DNA of 64,000 nucleotides. Origin: Pectinophora gossypiella. Lineage: Eukaryota > Arthropoda > Insecta > Lepidoptera > Gelechiidae. Shown here piece after piece: positions 12,568 through 24,200 of the stretch. The translations under genes and the position numbers were made by a program. The notes below the pieces were generated by a model that had not been told where the DNA came from, searched no databases, and saw nothing but the letters and a program-made list of their open reading frames with translations. Every line of letters begins with the position of its first letter. Position 1 is the stretch's first letter. The stretch covers positions 11,138,604 to 11,202,603 of the forward strand of contig NC_065404.1 in the NCBI RefSeq assembly GCF_024362695.1. The letters are read 5' to 3'.

Positions 12568-13552
12568 TTGATTGCCGTGATTATTATTAAAGATCAAAGT
12601 TCTCGTTCATTAACAAGCTCCAAACCACTTAGCATATTACTTTTGAGGTCTCAAATCCTCGGAATCTGTACAAAAGAGAGGGTAAACGGAGGTTTGGGTC
12701 CTTAGTTATTGGAAGTTATTTACCGCTGAACGTCACATTGTTGTTAACTCTTTGCTCGTGTTAATTGGTGTATTCTTGTTTCCTTGAGCTTTTTCCGATA
12801 AAGCGAAGATTGCTCTACTTGTTGGCCAGAGGGGGGAGACATTTGAGAGGCGGGGGCGGAGCGGCTAGATAAAACGAGGGTAGATCGCCAATAACTCGCT
12901 CCATTGTTTGTTGGCGGCTGACTTAATAAGTTCGCCGAATTTATTATGATTTGTAGCCTCCCTTGTCGTCTTATTACGTGGCTTTTAGCCATACTCTCCG
13001 CAGATAGTATTCCAAACAATTTCGAGCTCCCAATTTATTCTTTTACGAGACTTGTAAAATAATTCCCATAGTTACAGCTCGCGTGCCCTTGACAGAATCT
13101 CCCAGGAATAATATGGAATTTATTACGGTTCGTAAATAGTACATATTGTTTGTTTTATGGACGCATTATCAACGAAAGCGCTTTCGTATCTGAACCTGCT
13201 TCTATATAAAAAAAAAACAATGTCGATAAACGCAGTGGTTAAAAGCTGGTTTTATTTTCAAAAAGTACATAATAAATAATAAAATGTGACTGGGTTCCCT
13301 TTATTTCGCATACTTACTTTACTTTCTTATGTCCTAAACACACTTCACATAACTCAACTGACATATTTCTGTTACCCTAAATACTTACCCATTTCATATA
13401 ATTCTTTAGTTTGGCATAAATTATTTTCGATACCTTAACTATTTACTGATAAAAGGTAGGTATTCTGACGTTTGATAAAAAAATGGACCAATAGGTGCTA
13501 CTAAATCCCTTCAAATATTATACTAGGTTAGGGTAGTTTCGTTATCAAGGGA
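12568..13552. other. Noncoding DNA with a GC-rich patch
   Basis: A GC-rich patch at about 12780-12990 contains GGCCAGAGGGGGGAG, GGCGGGGGCGGAGCGG and TTGTTTGTTGGCGGC with nearby TAATAAG cores. This composition suggests a regulatory island rather than a coding exon. Confidence 0.35.
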
Positions 13553-13997
13553 AATTGGCTTCTTGACAGTTTTCGGATAAGTATTTAAAAAATACAATTG
13601 ATTATTTTTATACCTCTTAAAAAAAATTATTTTCTCAAAAAGGCTTTATATACCTACTAGAAAAAAATATATTTTTCTTCTATTATTTTTAATTTCGCGC
13701 GAAAACGATTGATTACATGACATTTTGCCCAATGACGTCACATATCAACAAACATAAAACTGTCAAACAGTGTCACTTGAAACACTTGAAGACAGATAGC
13801 TTTTGTTTCAATCATGGCCGCCCGTGTTTGGGTCTTGTAATACACTGATAAAAAACCGCATTCTCATTTTGTAAAAATAAAATATTTAAAAATGTCCTCA
13901 ATAAAATAATCTTTTGGATAATTATCGTTAAATGATAAACTACCAGATCCGACATTTTCATATTTTATTGTTACAAATGTCAAGTACTTAGCCAATT
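13553..13997. mobile_element. MITE-like element, copy A
   Basis: Ends are AATTGGCT-TCTTGACAGTT on the left and, inverted, AATTGGCTAAGTACTTGAC on the right. The body matches copy B (54757-55226) throughout, including TTTCGGATAAG, TTTCGCGCGAAAACG, GACATTTTGCCCA, a CRE-like TGACGTCA and AATCATGGCCGCCCGTGTTT. It encodes no protein. AATT at both ends in both copies is either a 4-bp target duplication or part of the inverted repeat. The superfamily is uncertain. Confidence 0.7.
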
Positions 13998-14428
13998 ACG
14001 TCGATACATGGTCGGTATGGTCACAGCTCTGACACTCCATACAATCATCTCATTCTTACAGTGTGCCGCCTTGGTGCATGCGAGCGAGACAGGTAGTCCA
14101 CTAGCGCTCCCTTACTCTCTAACTGGATTAAATTGACTATAGTAACCCCCATCGAGGGGTGGGAGGTAAATCAAGCTCGTATCGGCGCGGGGTGGAGAGT
14201 GTCCCTTCTGTATTATGGTTTATTCTATGACACGGTCATGAATTTATGTATATTTCAAACTGTATTCTAAATCTAAACGTTTTAAATCAAATCTTTTCGA
14301 TTTAATCTAACCTACAGTTTTCCAGTAGCACGTTTTCTTTTTTAAAGCAACTGCAAACCGAGTAAACGGTGACTGAGTTCGGAAGGCAATAAATAAAGGC
14401 GAGTGCACATCTTTGAACGTCATTAACT
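13998..14428. other. Noncoding DNA, possible unclassified repeat
   Basis: Around 14030-14230 a GC-richer segment (GTGCCGCCTTGG..GAGCGAGACAGG..CCCCCATCGAGGGGTGGG) looks repeat-derived; CCCATCGAGGGG is nearly self-complementary. No second copy in this window and no clear ends. Confidence 0.35.
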
Positions 14429-14535
14429 TGCGCTGTCGGTGTTGACGTGACGGTCGTAAATCATGACTAATACGCCGCCGAACTCGTCACCAATATAAAC
14501 AACCAATATATTCTGGAACATTTCACGGGCCACAT
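14429..14535 (+). repeat. Diverged local repeat, copy 1
   Basis: Shares GCGCTGTC, GACGTGACGG-type and AACTCGTCACCAAT..TAAAC with 15237-15345 in the same order and orientation. The two are about 800 bases apart, on either side of the LINE fragment at 14870. No terminal repeats or tRNA boxes are visible. Confidence 0.55.
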
Positions 14536-14869
14536 TTAAGCCCTTGGCTGGTTGATGGAAAAACAAAACTTCTGCTCGGTAAAGTCGTGAAATGTAAATA
14601 AATCCCTGTTTCGTTCATCGTATAAGCCTTTTTTCTCTCTTTCTTTTTGTCATCTCTAGTTTTTTCTCGGTACTAATATAATTCCTACTGTGTTTATTTT
14701 CTTCGTTATAATGTCACAATTCCAGGTAACAGAAAGGTTTTTACTTTCTTATTTTTCTGTCTTATATTTCTTTTCATTCACTATTCTAGTCTTCACTTCA
14801 CAAGTATAATAATTATATTATCACTGCTTATCAATTTGAGTGATGGGACGATAACCGGCCGCCACGTGA
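14536..14869. other. Noncoding DNA
   Basis: AT- and pyrimidine-rich, nothing recognised. Confidence 0.5.
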
Positions 14870-15064
14870 TACATCATACCCAATAAGGAGTGGTATTCTC
14901 TGCCGTCTTCTGTATTTCCGAATGCATATAACCCGGGTGCTTTCAAGGCCAGAGTAAACAGGCACCTTCTGGGCGAGCGAGCTCTATAAGATCCTAAGAG
15001 GCCTCGTCAATGCTTTCGTGCAAGTCTGGCGCCAAGAGCAAAACCCTCAAAGGTAAAAAAAAAC
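14870..15064 (+). pseudogene. LINE reverse-transcriptase polyprotein, C-terminal remnant with 3' UTR
   Basis: A plus-strand frame runs from about 14870 to a TAA at 14987-14989 and ends in residues EWYSLPSSVFP, then YNPGAFKARVNRHLLGERAL. The W-x-LP..VF / FK-x-RVNRHLLG pattern is the typical end of insect non-LTR retrotransposon ORF2 proteins, just after the reverse transcriptase. About 65 bases of 3' UTR follow and then an A run at 15054-15063, as expected for a 5'-truncated insertion. An in-frame TGA at 14867 closes the frame upstream. It encodes nothing functional. The clade cannot be fixed from so short a piece. Confidence 0.75.
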
Positions 15065-15236
15065 CCTTCTTAAAACGAATATCAGGAGAGCTTGTGGTTA
15101 TTTTCTCGCTGATTCGTACCTTAGTCCACCCAGAATAAGATTAAATGCGTGATTTTACACAGGTAAGTATTTATATTGGAAAGTAGGTACTAAGGTCATA
15201 ACCATGACTGTACCACTTTGATCGTCCAACATAAAT

Positions 15237-15345
15237 AGCGCTGTCAGCTGTGACATGACAGCTCGTAAATTATAATTTATTTAAATTACCCAGAACTCGT
15301 CACCAATGTAAACATCCACTATTGTGGGACACTTGACAGGAGACA
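15237..15345 (+). repeat. Diverged local repeat, copy 2
   Basis: Matches 14429-14535 (AGCGCTGTCAGCTGTGACATG, split as AGCGCTGTC and TGTGACATGACAG; AACTCGTCACCAATGTAAAC). An AT insertion of about a dozen bases separates the two conserved blocks relative to copy 1. Confidence 0.55.
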
Positions 15346-15457
15346 TCGTTTCATCTTCTGATCAAATCTACACATCATTAAGCGGTTAATTAAAAAAGTA
15401 TTTTTTTCTATCCTGGTTTTAAGTCTGTATGTCTTCCTCCTGTTGGTAACAGCTTCC

Positions 15458-15531
15458 GAAGTGTAATGGTTGGCGCGTTATCGTGTTTGGCTTTCGGTTT
15501 AGAAAACCCGAGTTTGATTCCCGATGAGCGT
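15458..15531 (+). repeat. tRNA-like SINE head
   Basis: AAGTGTAATGGTTGGCGCG resembles an A box and GAGTTTGATTCCCGATGAG a B box at tRNA-like spacing. It lacks a clean acceptor stem, so it is a SINE head or tRNA pseudogene rather than a working tRNA. Confidence 0.5.
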
Positions 15532-15564
15532 CTTTAGTAGTAATTTTATGACTGACAAGTTTGG

Positions 15565-15579
15565 TTAGGTTAGGTTAGG
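15565..15579 (+). repeat. Short interstitial TTAGG run (3 units)
   Basis: Three perfect copies of TTAGG, the canonical insect telomere unit. Three units can arise by chance or slippage; it is not evidence of a telomere here. Confidence 0.6.
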
Positions 15580-16976
15580 CTAACTGTACCTAAGTTACTT
15601 TTAATGGATTTGTAAATTATAAGGTCATAAAGTTTTGCATAAGTTGTTAAGAAGCGAAGACCTAATTTGACGAATGAGTAGCAAATAGAAGAGCGAAAGA
15701 ATTGAGTTTAAACAAATATTCTGACTAATACGAATTATTGTACATTACCTATTGCATTGCAATTATTGTACATTACCTGTTGCAATGTTAGGTACATGTG
15801 TTGCCAAAGGCGACATGGTTGATTCTACGTTTTGAACGTTTCACATGAACAGTATCGTTAAATGACAAAAATGAAACATTTTCCGCATTTAGGATAGATA
15901 AAAACTATACCTAACAGTACACAGCAGCTCCAGTTTAAAGTCTATAATATGAGTGCAGCGACATGCGAACTTGCTATTAAAATTTCAGTTGCCATTCTCG
16001 GTAATACTGGAATTCCGAGTATTTTTAATATTATCTCCGTAATGAAACGAGGATTGTCGTTATAAACAATCCCATAATAATATGCTTTTTACGTTTATTA
16101 AGTTTTCATAGATAATTGTATCGCTAAAGTTAGTCTTTTAAATTTATTTGTAAGTGACGTTAATAAGCACCTGCACCACCATGTAATAATGACAATACAT
16201 ATTCAATAATCATATCAATTATTGTAAGTTCCTGTTATCAAAATAGCTTTAGTCTTCAAAATTATTCGAGATAATATGGTGGTATATATTGTCATCTGCT
16301 TATAAAACAGTTCACATCTGTATTTACAGATGTAAGTACATGTAAGCCCAAACTTGCTTTGTGTCTACAGAAGTAAATTATACTTATCTATTTCAAAGTC
16401 AAATAATAATATTCATGGTGCTTACCATTTGGTGTTATCATAACAATAATCATCACAACTCCAATCAACCAAGATCACAATGCGATAAACCCTTTCATAA
16501 GCTTTACCTACATAATATGAATAATCAATACTACTGCACTGACCTACGTAATCACCGAGAGCAAACAAAATATAACGAACCATTTAACACTGTCTTTTCA
16601 AAACATCGCCATTCATTTTGTAAATCACTCTGTCGCGACTGATCTAAATACAGATTTCCACGAAACTATAAATTTGTAACACCTGGTATATTAAATCAGC
16701 TATAATCTGGGTGGCATTGGGAATATTACAAAATATGATCGTATTTTCGGTAAGCGATCGGCGAAGTCCGGCTAAAAAAAATCGCTGCACACGTAGGTAG
16801 GTGACGCCGCGCCGGGAGCGTGCAATGCCGAGCTGTGGTTTTCTTTTGAATAATTGTTTGTATCTACGCGTTTACACATAAATCCCCGACCTGCAACAAT
16901 ATATCCCTTCTGTGAGCAAACATATCACGATAGGAAGATAATTTTATCTACTTAAGGTTAAGAACTCAACTGGATG
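15580..16976. other. Noncoding DNA
   Basis: No recognised gene. A near-repeat of ATTGTACATTACCT occurs twice within 15735-15780. The open frame at 16361-16642 is low-complexity (Asn/His-rich) and has no recognised domain. Confidence 0.5.
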
Positions 16977-17375
16977 CTGTGGTAGCCCAGTCTAAAGAAC
17001 GATTGACTCTCACTGTAAGGTCGCAGGATCGAATCCAACATGGGCTTAAAACAATGATTTTCGAAATTTATTTTTCTATTTATATTTGAATCATAAATCA
17101 TAGCGATAAGGCCGCCATTTGCCATGTACTTAATTTATAGTGTTTTTGTAATTATTTCTTTTTATTTTGGTGCAATAAAGTGTATTTGTATTGTATTGTA
17201 AATGATTATCACTGGCTCAGCAGTGACTTATTCATAATGAAATTCATTTTGTGAACTTGTCTCTGTTTGCGTAAAATGCGTTTCAGAGGTAGCTATGTGA
17301 CCTAACCTGTATTGGGCTGATTATCGTTTTACTTATGTAAAAAACGGGACCTGTCAAATTTCAGATTAGGTAAGC
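16977..17375 (+). mobile_element. tRNA-derived SINE, interrupted by a LINE tail
   Basis: The head GCTGTGGTAGCCCAGT..CTCTCACTGTAAGGTCGCAG, with B box GGATCGAATCC, matches the SINEs at 33533-33868 (minus) and 41671-42003 (plus). The body resumes after the insertion at 17201 (GATTATCACTGGCTCAGCAGTG) and reaches GACCTGTCAAATTTCAGATTAGGTAAGCGG. Diverged and inactive; the nested LINE piece shows it is the older insertion. Confidence 0.75.
17101..17200 (+). mobile_element. LINE 3' tail nested in the SINE
   Basis: AGCGATAAGGCCGCCATTTG through GGTGCAATAAAGTGTATTTG, ending in short TATTG repeats, is a LINE 3' UTR with a polyadenylation signal (CAATAAAG). It splits the SINE between the positions equivalent to TTTGAATCATA and AATGATTATCAC. 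Flanking TAAATCAT and TAAATGAT are a plausible 8-bp target duplication with one mismatch. Confidence 0.65.
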
Positions 17376-17723
17376 GGAAAATAAAAATAGGAAAACGCTT
17401 AGAAGATAAAAAAGTTGAAAACCCAAAAATAGCTAGTTTCTATATTAAATACAAATTTAAGCAAACCGCTGTAAAGCAATATTTGGTGTCTGTGAATTTT
17501 TGCGTCATTTTCGATCTGGATTTTGACTCTCCGATCACTTGAAATGGAACGTTTTATTGTGGATTTTGATTGTGGTTTATATTTTATTGCCAAATACTTT
17601 TTCATTGTTTTGCACATATAGGTCAAAGCTTCAATCATACTCCACTCTAACGCTTGTCCCCCTATCCCGGCTCTGTGTGCAGCAACATCAGCACACCCCG
17701 GACACTTCATACAAAAAGCCTGG

Positions 17724-17769
17724 TTTTACACTGACATTATACATTGACGTTATCGTATACGCGCATCTG
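17724..17769 (+). repeat. Dispersed repeat of unknown class (copy 2)
   Basis: Same core as 2191-2236: TTTTACAC..ATTGACGTTATCG..ACGCGCATCTG. The repeat may continue to about 17885 through GTAAGACCGAGGGAGGTAGG and GAAGCGGAAAGTTGTC, which the first copy lacks. Confidence 0.5.
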
Positions 17770-17895
17770 TGTCTGTGACGTCTGACGCCCACACGTTTGA
17801 AGACTAAAGTAAGACCGAGGGAGGTAGGTAAACCTAGCTCAGCCGCTGGTGGGAAGCGGAAAGTTGTCATTTTATATGACATCAGCACATCATCA

Positions 17896-17995
17896 TTAAT
17901 TTAAAAGCCACGCTCTTGTCGGTGTAGCAATCTCCATGCTACTTTTTAGGGAAAAATAGGGCAGTGGTTTCCCTCTTCACAAACAAACATCACAA
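17896..17995. repeat. Dispersed repeat with AAGCCACGCTCTT motif
   Basis: ATTTAAAAGCCACGCTCTTG, then GTGTAGCAATCTCCATGC and TAGGGCAGTGGTTTCCC, has the look of a common lepidopteran interspersed repeat. Its first block recurs at 30018-30050 as TTTAAGAGCCACGCTCTT. Class not determined. Confidence 0.45.
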
Positions 17996-20069
17996 CAAAC
18001 ATCAGCACAAATCATAAAAAAGACTTATAGTTACAAACGTATAGTGGTCGGTTACCAGCTTTTCCCGTAATTATTTCATCACGGTAGACAGGACGGCGAC
18101 AATTGTAAACTAAGATGCGTTCTATTTTTAAACCCAACCCCCACCTTTCTGTATTTAATATAAAAGCAGTTGGTTGTTGTGCTAACTGCGCAGGTATCGC
18201 GGGGTTGTCTCGCTAATTTAATAATAAAATAAAGCAATAAATCCATCGCGAAGCTCTGCAACTCTTTCCTTAATAAAAATAAAACTCAATTCCGTTAAAA
18301 TACAAGGTACGTTTAAAAGAAAACATTGTTGTTTCCCTGTTAAGCATAGTGATGTCGATGCGTGTGCATCCCATAAATTAATTAATTTGCAAAAGACAAA
18401 TTAATTTACGTATCCGTGCCAAAAGTAGGTGCTTATTTGATTGATTTTAACCTAGTATCGGTGACTGGCGAGAAGATAAAAGCATATGAACAGATTTAAA
18501 CAAATATTTAACGCGTAAATGAAAATTGAAATATCATTTTATCAGGGAGGTTACATATCGTTGCCTTATAGTAAACGCCTTGTTGAGATATCACATTCGA
18601 TACATCTATAGGTACGCTAGTTTCAATCCAGGTAAAAAATTGTGATCTCATAAGAATGTGATCACCATAAGCCGACGATATAGTGATTGCCCATATGATA
18701 TTTAAATGGCAACAAAATAAGATTCACAATATAAGCCAACCCTAAGCAATCGGCCGCGTTTCGCCGACACAATACCGTGTGCCACTCCATTCGCACTGTT
18801 CTCGGAGCGAGGAACGAGTGCAATTTCCCGCGACCCGTATCGCCAGCGACGTACAAAAATTGCTTTTCTAAAAATATAGAGAAAAAAGTTCCATGCAAAT
18901 TTTTGTAAAGTCATTCGGAGGCGTACGTTTGTATTTCTCGGGTGAGGGTAAAGGAGGCGAACGATTGTCGTGAACTCCTTTATTTTGTAAGAGGGATATT
19001 GCGCGTCGGCTGCAGGCGCGCAGCTGCTGCGCCCGAATGAGCCTTGTTTACCGGCGGCAATACCCGCATACACCACTCCACTGCACTGTCACACCGCCCT
19101 TATTGAACCGACTGCTCCATTAGAACTGCTCATTGCCAAAACATCAGCCGCACAGGTACCCAGAAATAGACAGCGTGGGTGTCCCGACAGAGAATCCGCT
19201 TAGCTTCAAATAGAACAATAATCATTCTAATTGCAAACGAACAAAGTGACAAAAGCGTTTTAATCTTCCCTAATCTAGAGGTACTCGTAATCACAGGTGT
19301 CTGCGGTCAAATTAATCGTAGTATCCTAAATCACGACAAGACACAACAAAGCGAACTGTGTATTTATCTTAGGGAAGTTATTTCCCTGGCGCAGTCAATA
19401 GACGCGGGTCCCGCTCGCGGTCAAGGCCCAATTTGTCGTAAATACAAAAAATAGGACATCTCCAGAATCGGATTGCTCGATGCTTATCATATTTTATGGT
19501 TTCTTAAACTAGCGTACGAATGTTGCAATAAGCAGGGTTTTGTTTTACGGCTCTGTGCTCATTACGAGTAACGACTTTGAATATTCTATATTTAGGTTTA
19601 TTAACCTTAAAGAGGTACAAAAGCGACTTCATTGTAGTGTTTAACATAAACGGTCGGGTATTGTGGGACATTAATTCGGGTCCCTTGTTGGGCGCCACTT
19701 GAAGTTGTAAAGTTATACTTATGATGGCAATAAAATACAATTTTATGGGAGTTTATTGAGTTTTTTTATGAATTGCGTACATTGCGACGTTGAGGATGAC
19801 TCATTTGGATATACGTAATTTACGAGCTAGTTTCTTAGTATATCGATACAAGTCGTGCATTTAGCTGATTTGATGACTCAGTGATGACATGAGAGTACAA
19901 TCTTATTTACTACGGTTAATCATTCCTTCATCACTAAATAACATCATCCTATGAAAAGTTACATAATCATAAAAGTGCTGACTTTGGAAATAATTTGTCA
20001 ACCTATGCGGGATAACTAATTACCTATTTACGCAAATTACCCAATGGTTTTGCCACCTAGATAATATAT
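17996..20069. other. Noncoding DNA
   Basis: No recognised gene. Around 18740-19080 GC rises on both sides of a minus-strand frame of 124 codons (18702-19076) that has no family resemblance. AATTAATTAATT with a downstream AAATTAATTT arm lies near 18378-18410. Confidence 0.5.
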
Positions 20070-20190
20070 AAACAGTCTATATACGTCCCATTGCTGGGCA
20101 CAGGCCCCCCCTCAATCAACCGGAGGGGGTATGGAGCATGCTCCACCACGCTGCAACACTACGGGTTGCAGGCGGGTTGGGTTTAACCAC
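20070..20190 (-). mobile_element. SINE/LINE shared 3' end fragment, minus strand
   Basis: The complement reads GGAGCATGCTCCATACCCCC, GGTTGATTGAGGG, GGCCTGTGCCCAGCAATGGG and ACGTATATAGACTG. It equals the 3' end of the SINE at 29007-29345. Only the 3' third is present. Confidence 0.7.
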
Positions 20191-20478
20191 CTACTTATTA
20201 CATTTTTTTAAGAGTAAACGAAACGCGAAATGCCAAGTTCTGTTTGTAAGTATTTTTGCTCGAAGAAAAACAGTTATTTAAGGATAAGTAGCAGATTTAA
20301 ACACAAGTCGATTAGCAGTCCATTCCCGTAGCATCCCAACGCACCGGACGTCAAGCAAATTACGGGAAGAAAATTACCTTAATGGATCCTATGACAAATT
20401 ATTGCAAATCGTTGGAAAGTTCCACGTAAAAACGAGTAGATACTTTATTTATTGCATGCATGACTGACTCTTGACGAA
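20191..20478. other. Noncoding DNA
   Basis: Nothing recognised. Confidence 0.5.
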
Positions 20479-20487
20479 GTTAGGATT

Positions 20488-20757
20488 TCTTCTTCTATCG
20501 TCTGGTGTAAGGTTTATGGTTCATGTTACGACTACTAACGTGCATCAGTAAGTAGTAACCGGGACCAATGGCTTAACGTGTCTTTCGAACCACGGGTCAT
20601 CTTACTTTCAGACAATCAGGTGATCAGCCTGTAATGTCCTAACCAAACGAGGGATCACAAACAGATTTTTCGTGATATATCCCCACCGGGATTTGAACTC
20701 GGGACCTCTGGATCGTGAGCCGAACGCTCAAACTGCTGGACCACGGAGGCCGGTGAC
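20488..20757 (-). mobile_element. tRNA-derived SINE with target duplication, minus strand
   Basis: On the minus strand the head CCTCCGTGGTCCAGCAG, B box CGAGTTCAAATCCCGG, centre CTGATTGTCTGAAAGTAAG and GGCACGTTAAGC-type block appear in order, ending near AGTAGTCGTAACATGAACC. GTTAGGATT occurs just before (20479-20487) and just after (20758-20766), giving a 9-bp target duplication. This bounds the insertion and shows retrotransposition. Its head and centre match the family at 29007; its 3' part matches that at 2241. Confidence 0.85.
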
Positions 20758-20766
20758 GTTAGGATT

Positions 20767-21130
20767 GAGGACATTAAATCGAAGGGCATTAGGCAGATTT
20801 TTGTTGGGGGATGATCTCATCGTGCGTGACTACATCTCTTTGTTATGATAGGTAGGTAATAAAAAGGATGATCATAGAAGCTTATTTACGATAGAGATGA
20901 GAATAGGATACGATGAACGACCTTACTGTGATCTTTGGCAATTTTTGATGTTGACACTATTGGCAGTCTCTGTGTTGATTATCAGTGGCATGAATTTGGA
21001 CTTTCGATGTCGTTTATACGCTGTGTAGCACTGTCATTGTCCGCTAAACCAGCAGTGCTTTTTTGGAAAAAAATAAGCATTTTTTTATAATTTACTGTAT
21101 TTTCTTCTATAACTAGTCTTATCTTATCTT
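20767..21130. other. Noncoding DNA
   Basis: Nothing recognised. Confidence 0.5.
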
Positions 21131-21243
21131 ATCCAGCCTAAAGTGTCCCACCGCTGGGCAAAGGCCTCCCTCCATTTGTCATATTTGTTTGGAGGGGTTT
21201 AGACAAATAACCTACCACGCTTTTCTAATGCGGGTTGGCAGGT
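21131..21243 (-). mobile_element. LINE/SINE 3' end fragment, minus strand
   Basis: AGCCTAAAGTGTCCCACCGC, TGGGCAAAGGCCTCCCTCC and CTACCACGC..ATGCGGGTTGGCAGG form the complement of the 'GGAGGCCTTTGCCCAGCAGTGGGAC' type of 3' end shared by many lepidopteran retroposons (quoted here in pieces only for its CCCAGC core). No target duplication found. Confidence 0.55.
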
Positions 21244-24200
21244 AAGCAGTATGTCTATAAGAAATCTGAAAGTAAAATTTTAAATACTGAAAAATATTAA
21301 CTATTAAATTTAATTAATTCTCTTATTGCAATTTATTTTTCTTTTACTTAAAATTTAAGCAACTGCGGTCTTTTGTTTCGACCTGTTGTTAGTTTTTACA
21401 GTCTACTTACCCTTGAAACTGAAATTTCTATTACTTGTTTCAGATTACGTTGCCGCCTCTTAGTCGGAGATAATTTGCGAAAGGTAAGACCAGCTTATTA
21501 TGTCTTCAAGTACCTGTCCCTCGGCAACGAGCTTAGATGTTTTACAAATATTTCCTTTTAAGAATTCCAAGAACAACTAACAATACCGAGTCAATCTTCT
21601 CGTCTGAAAGTGAATGCCTACTAAAGATAATTTCTGAGAAATGTTTTCGTATAGAATATGTTGAGGAAACTTCTAATCGTAAATACCCGCTATCACTTTG
21701 CCATTTTCGTTCTTATTTCGAGGAGTAAGAAGCGGAAACAGATTCGAACCAGCGTGATTAAAAATATTGGTCTAAAGCTACGCTGTTCCATTTCTGTATT
21801 GCGCCTCAAATATCTGTCTTAAAAATGGAAATATCCCGTTTTGGCTGCAAACTTTACGATTCTCATTGAGCTCGCCTTCGTCTTCCTATTTCGTGCTGGA
21901 ATAGCTCTAATAACATGCCACAACTCATTCTGATTTATACGCTCTCGTTATAATTGTGCGCTTCGCCGGCGCGCCGCTATTGCCCGCTGTTGCAATTTTC
22001 ATGCAACCGATTCGCGAGAATGGATTTATTCTTTCTACCGGCTCGCTTGTAACTCCCAAGTGTTACTGCGCCGGATAATTTCATTTTGACAAATCCCTGA
22101 TGCTAATGGAGCTTTTGTACTTAATTTCACCTGCGAGCCTCTGCATTGGGCGTTTTGTTACAGTCCGCGCCTTTGTTCGAATAAAGTTGCGTAAACAGAC
22201 GAAATTCATGGAACAAGAGTCACTCTTGGAAAAGAAATATTATGTTAATACGTTTTCTGGCTTAATATCAGCACGGACGATTTCCAGTCATGTTAACGGG
22301 CGCTCTGAATTCGTGCGAAGGACGTCTTAAAATAGTGTTCCTATTTATTGTACCGTGAATCAGCGCGAGTTTTACAAGACGCCGTGTTGCGGTCTGCACG
22401 GAGTTACAAACAAAATTTAATAACAGTGAATATACATGGGGGCGTAAAACATTTTATCACTGCGAAGTATACGACTTACAAGTTTGGTAGTTTCCATTGA
22501 TGGCGACCGTAAACGCGACTAACTCTCGAATGGCGTTACCAACTCCCCCGTCCTGTGATTACGAGCTTTCCGACAATACAATCAATCGTCAACTTTTATT
22601 TGACTTAACTGGAAATAAAAAACAAGCAAACAAAAGGTTGGGTTGGGATTCCGTGGATCCCGGCAAAGTTTGAAGGTGAGCCGACGACCGTCTCCCTAAT
22701 AGAGAAGAAAAATACGTTAATGTACCCTCAGATCCCGAAGACAAATAAACCGAAGCGGACACGGACGAAATAAAAGCGGGGAGGCACCGAGATAAATAAC
22801 AATGATCTAGCGGGATGAGACGCGGGGGGCGGCGGGAGAGGGGGTCCGCTGCCCCTGTCACACTACTTACACTTTTTTCTTGTTATTAGACCCGAGGTTA
22901 CGAATTAACTCGCTAACTTAATTTTATGTTCACTTAACATTTTCTTTCCAATTTAAAATAGAACCTGAACAATCTGTGTAGTACACACTAAAATTTATGT
23001 TTTTTTTGTATTAATGGCAACCCAGCATTCTTTTCTGTCTTCTACCCTATAATATGACAGGGAAGGGTGTTGCTTTTTCTCTAAATTTGTTACTTTAAAT
23101 AATTTAAAGTATTACAGTCGACATTTATAAACTCAAGCATGTGTATTCATTAATATATAACCAGTGACGTACACAATCTAAAGTACATCTTTTACGGTTT
23201 CACCTCAACTTCGAAACTACATCGCAAGGAAGGGGTGAAATAGCTCGTACCTACATGAAAATGACGCATAAGATTGAAATAAACAAGTTACCGTATTTTA
23301 GTAGCAATTAATTTTCCTAAGACTATTTCGGTTTGTAAACAAGAAGCCGCTTAAATTCCCGACTTGCCAACTACGAGTAAGATTGCGATGTAACCGTCTC
23401 TAGCTAGGCTGAAAAAGGAAACAATACACCCTGTCAGCTGGGAAATGTACAAGCTCCATTCACTATATTTATTCCTTCTGTAGGGTTTACGTTTACTCGA
23501 ATTAATTCGCTTTTCAAATTTGAATAATTCGCTGAATGAAAAGATAAAGTCTCAGCTCGAAACTACAGATCCGTTTTTGTTTTTGAAGTAATGACCCTCG
23601 TTCTGTTTTGGCAAAAAGTTCATGAAGTTAACACCCTTTTTGTAATTCTTGCTTCATTAGCATGTGTAATTACGTCGCAAAAACAATTGTTCCGTTCAAA
23701 ATTGTTCTCACAGTAAAATGTTAGTCTAACTCTGCAATTAAGCGACTAGACACAATGGATAGGTATGCCTATCTAATTATTTTTTTTATCGGAGAACCTG
23801 ACACCACAATTTCACAACAGCCACTACTGTGAATCGAATTCCATCACAAAACAATAGGGTTTCAATTTAAACGCTTTAAAAGTTGGTGACAATTTAGCAT
23901 TGTTAAAATTTTAGAATCCGACCGAATTGGAATAATTTGTGACCCTTTTTCCAACATTGCGTTAAAACGAAACGGAGCCAGAGAGGAATCTTTTTGTCAT
24001 CTGTTGGCTTGTCATAATCTTCCTTCACAAAACAATGACAGTTTTAATTAAAATACTTTCAAATAATATTACTTTGGTATGAAAGGGTTTATCTGTGTGC
24101 AATTGAGGATTCTATAGCTGACATTTTTATATTACCATGAGTCAGTATTAGCGCTCGGCTGGGCTGAATATTTACTACATTCGCGGTTTTAATCACCTCT

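Noticed and set aside
15565..15579. Telomeric repeat array
   Set aside because: Only three TTAGG units in otherwise ordinary DNA.
18702..19076. 124-codon minus-strand gene
   Set aside because: Overlaps other open frames on the same strand and has no recognisable domain.
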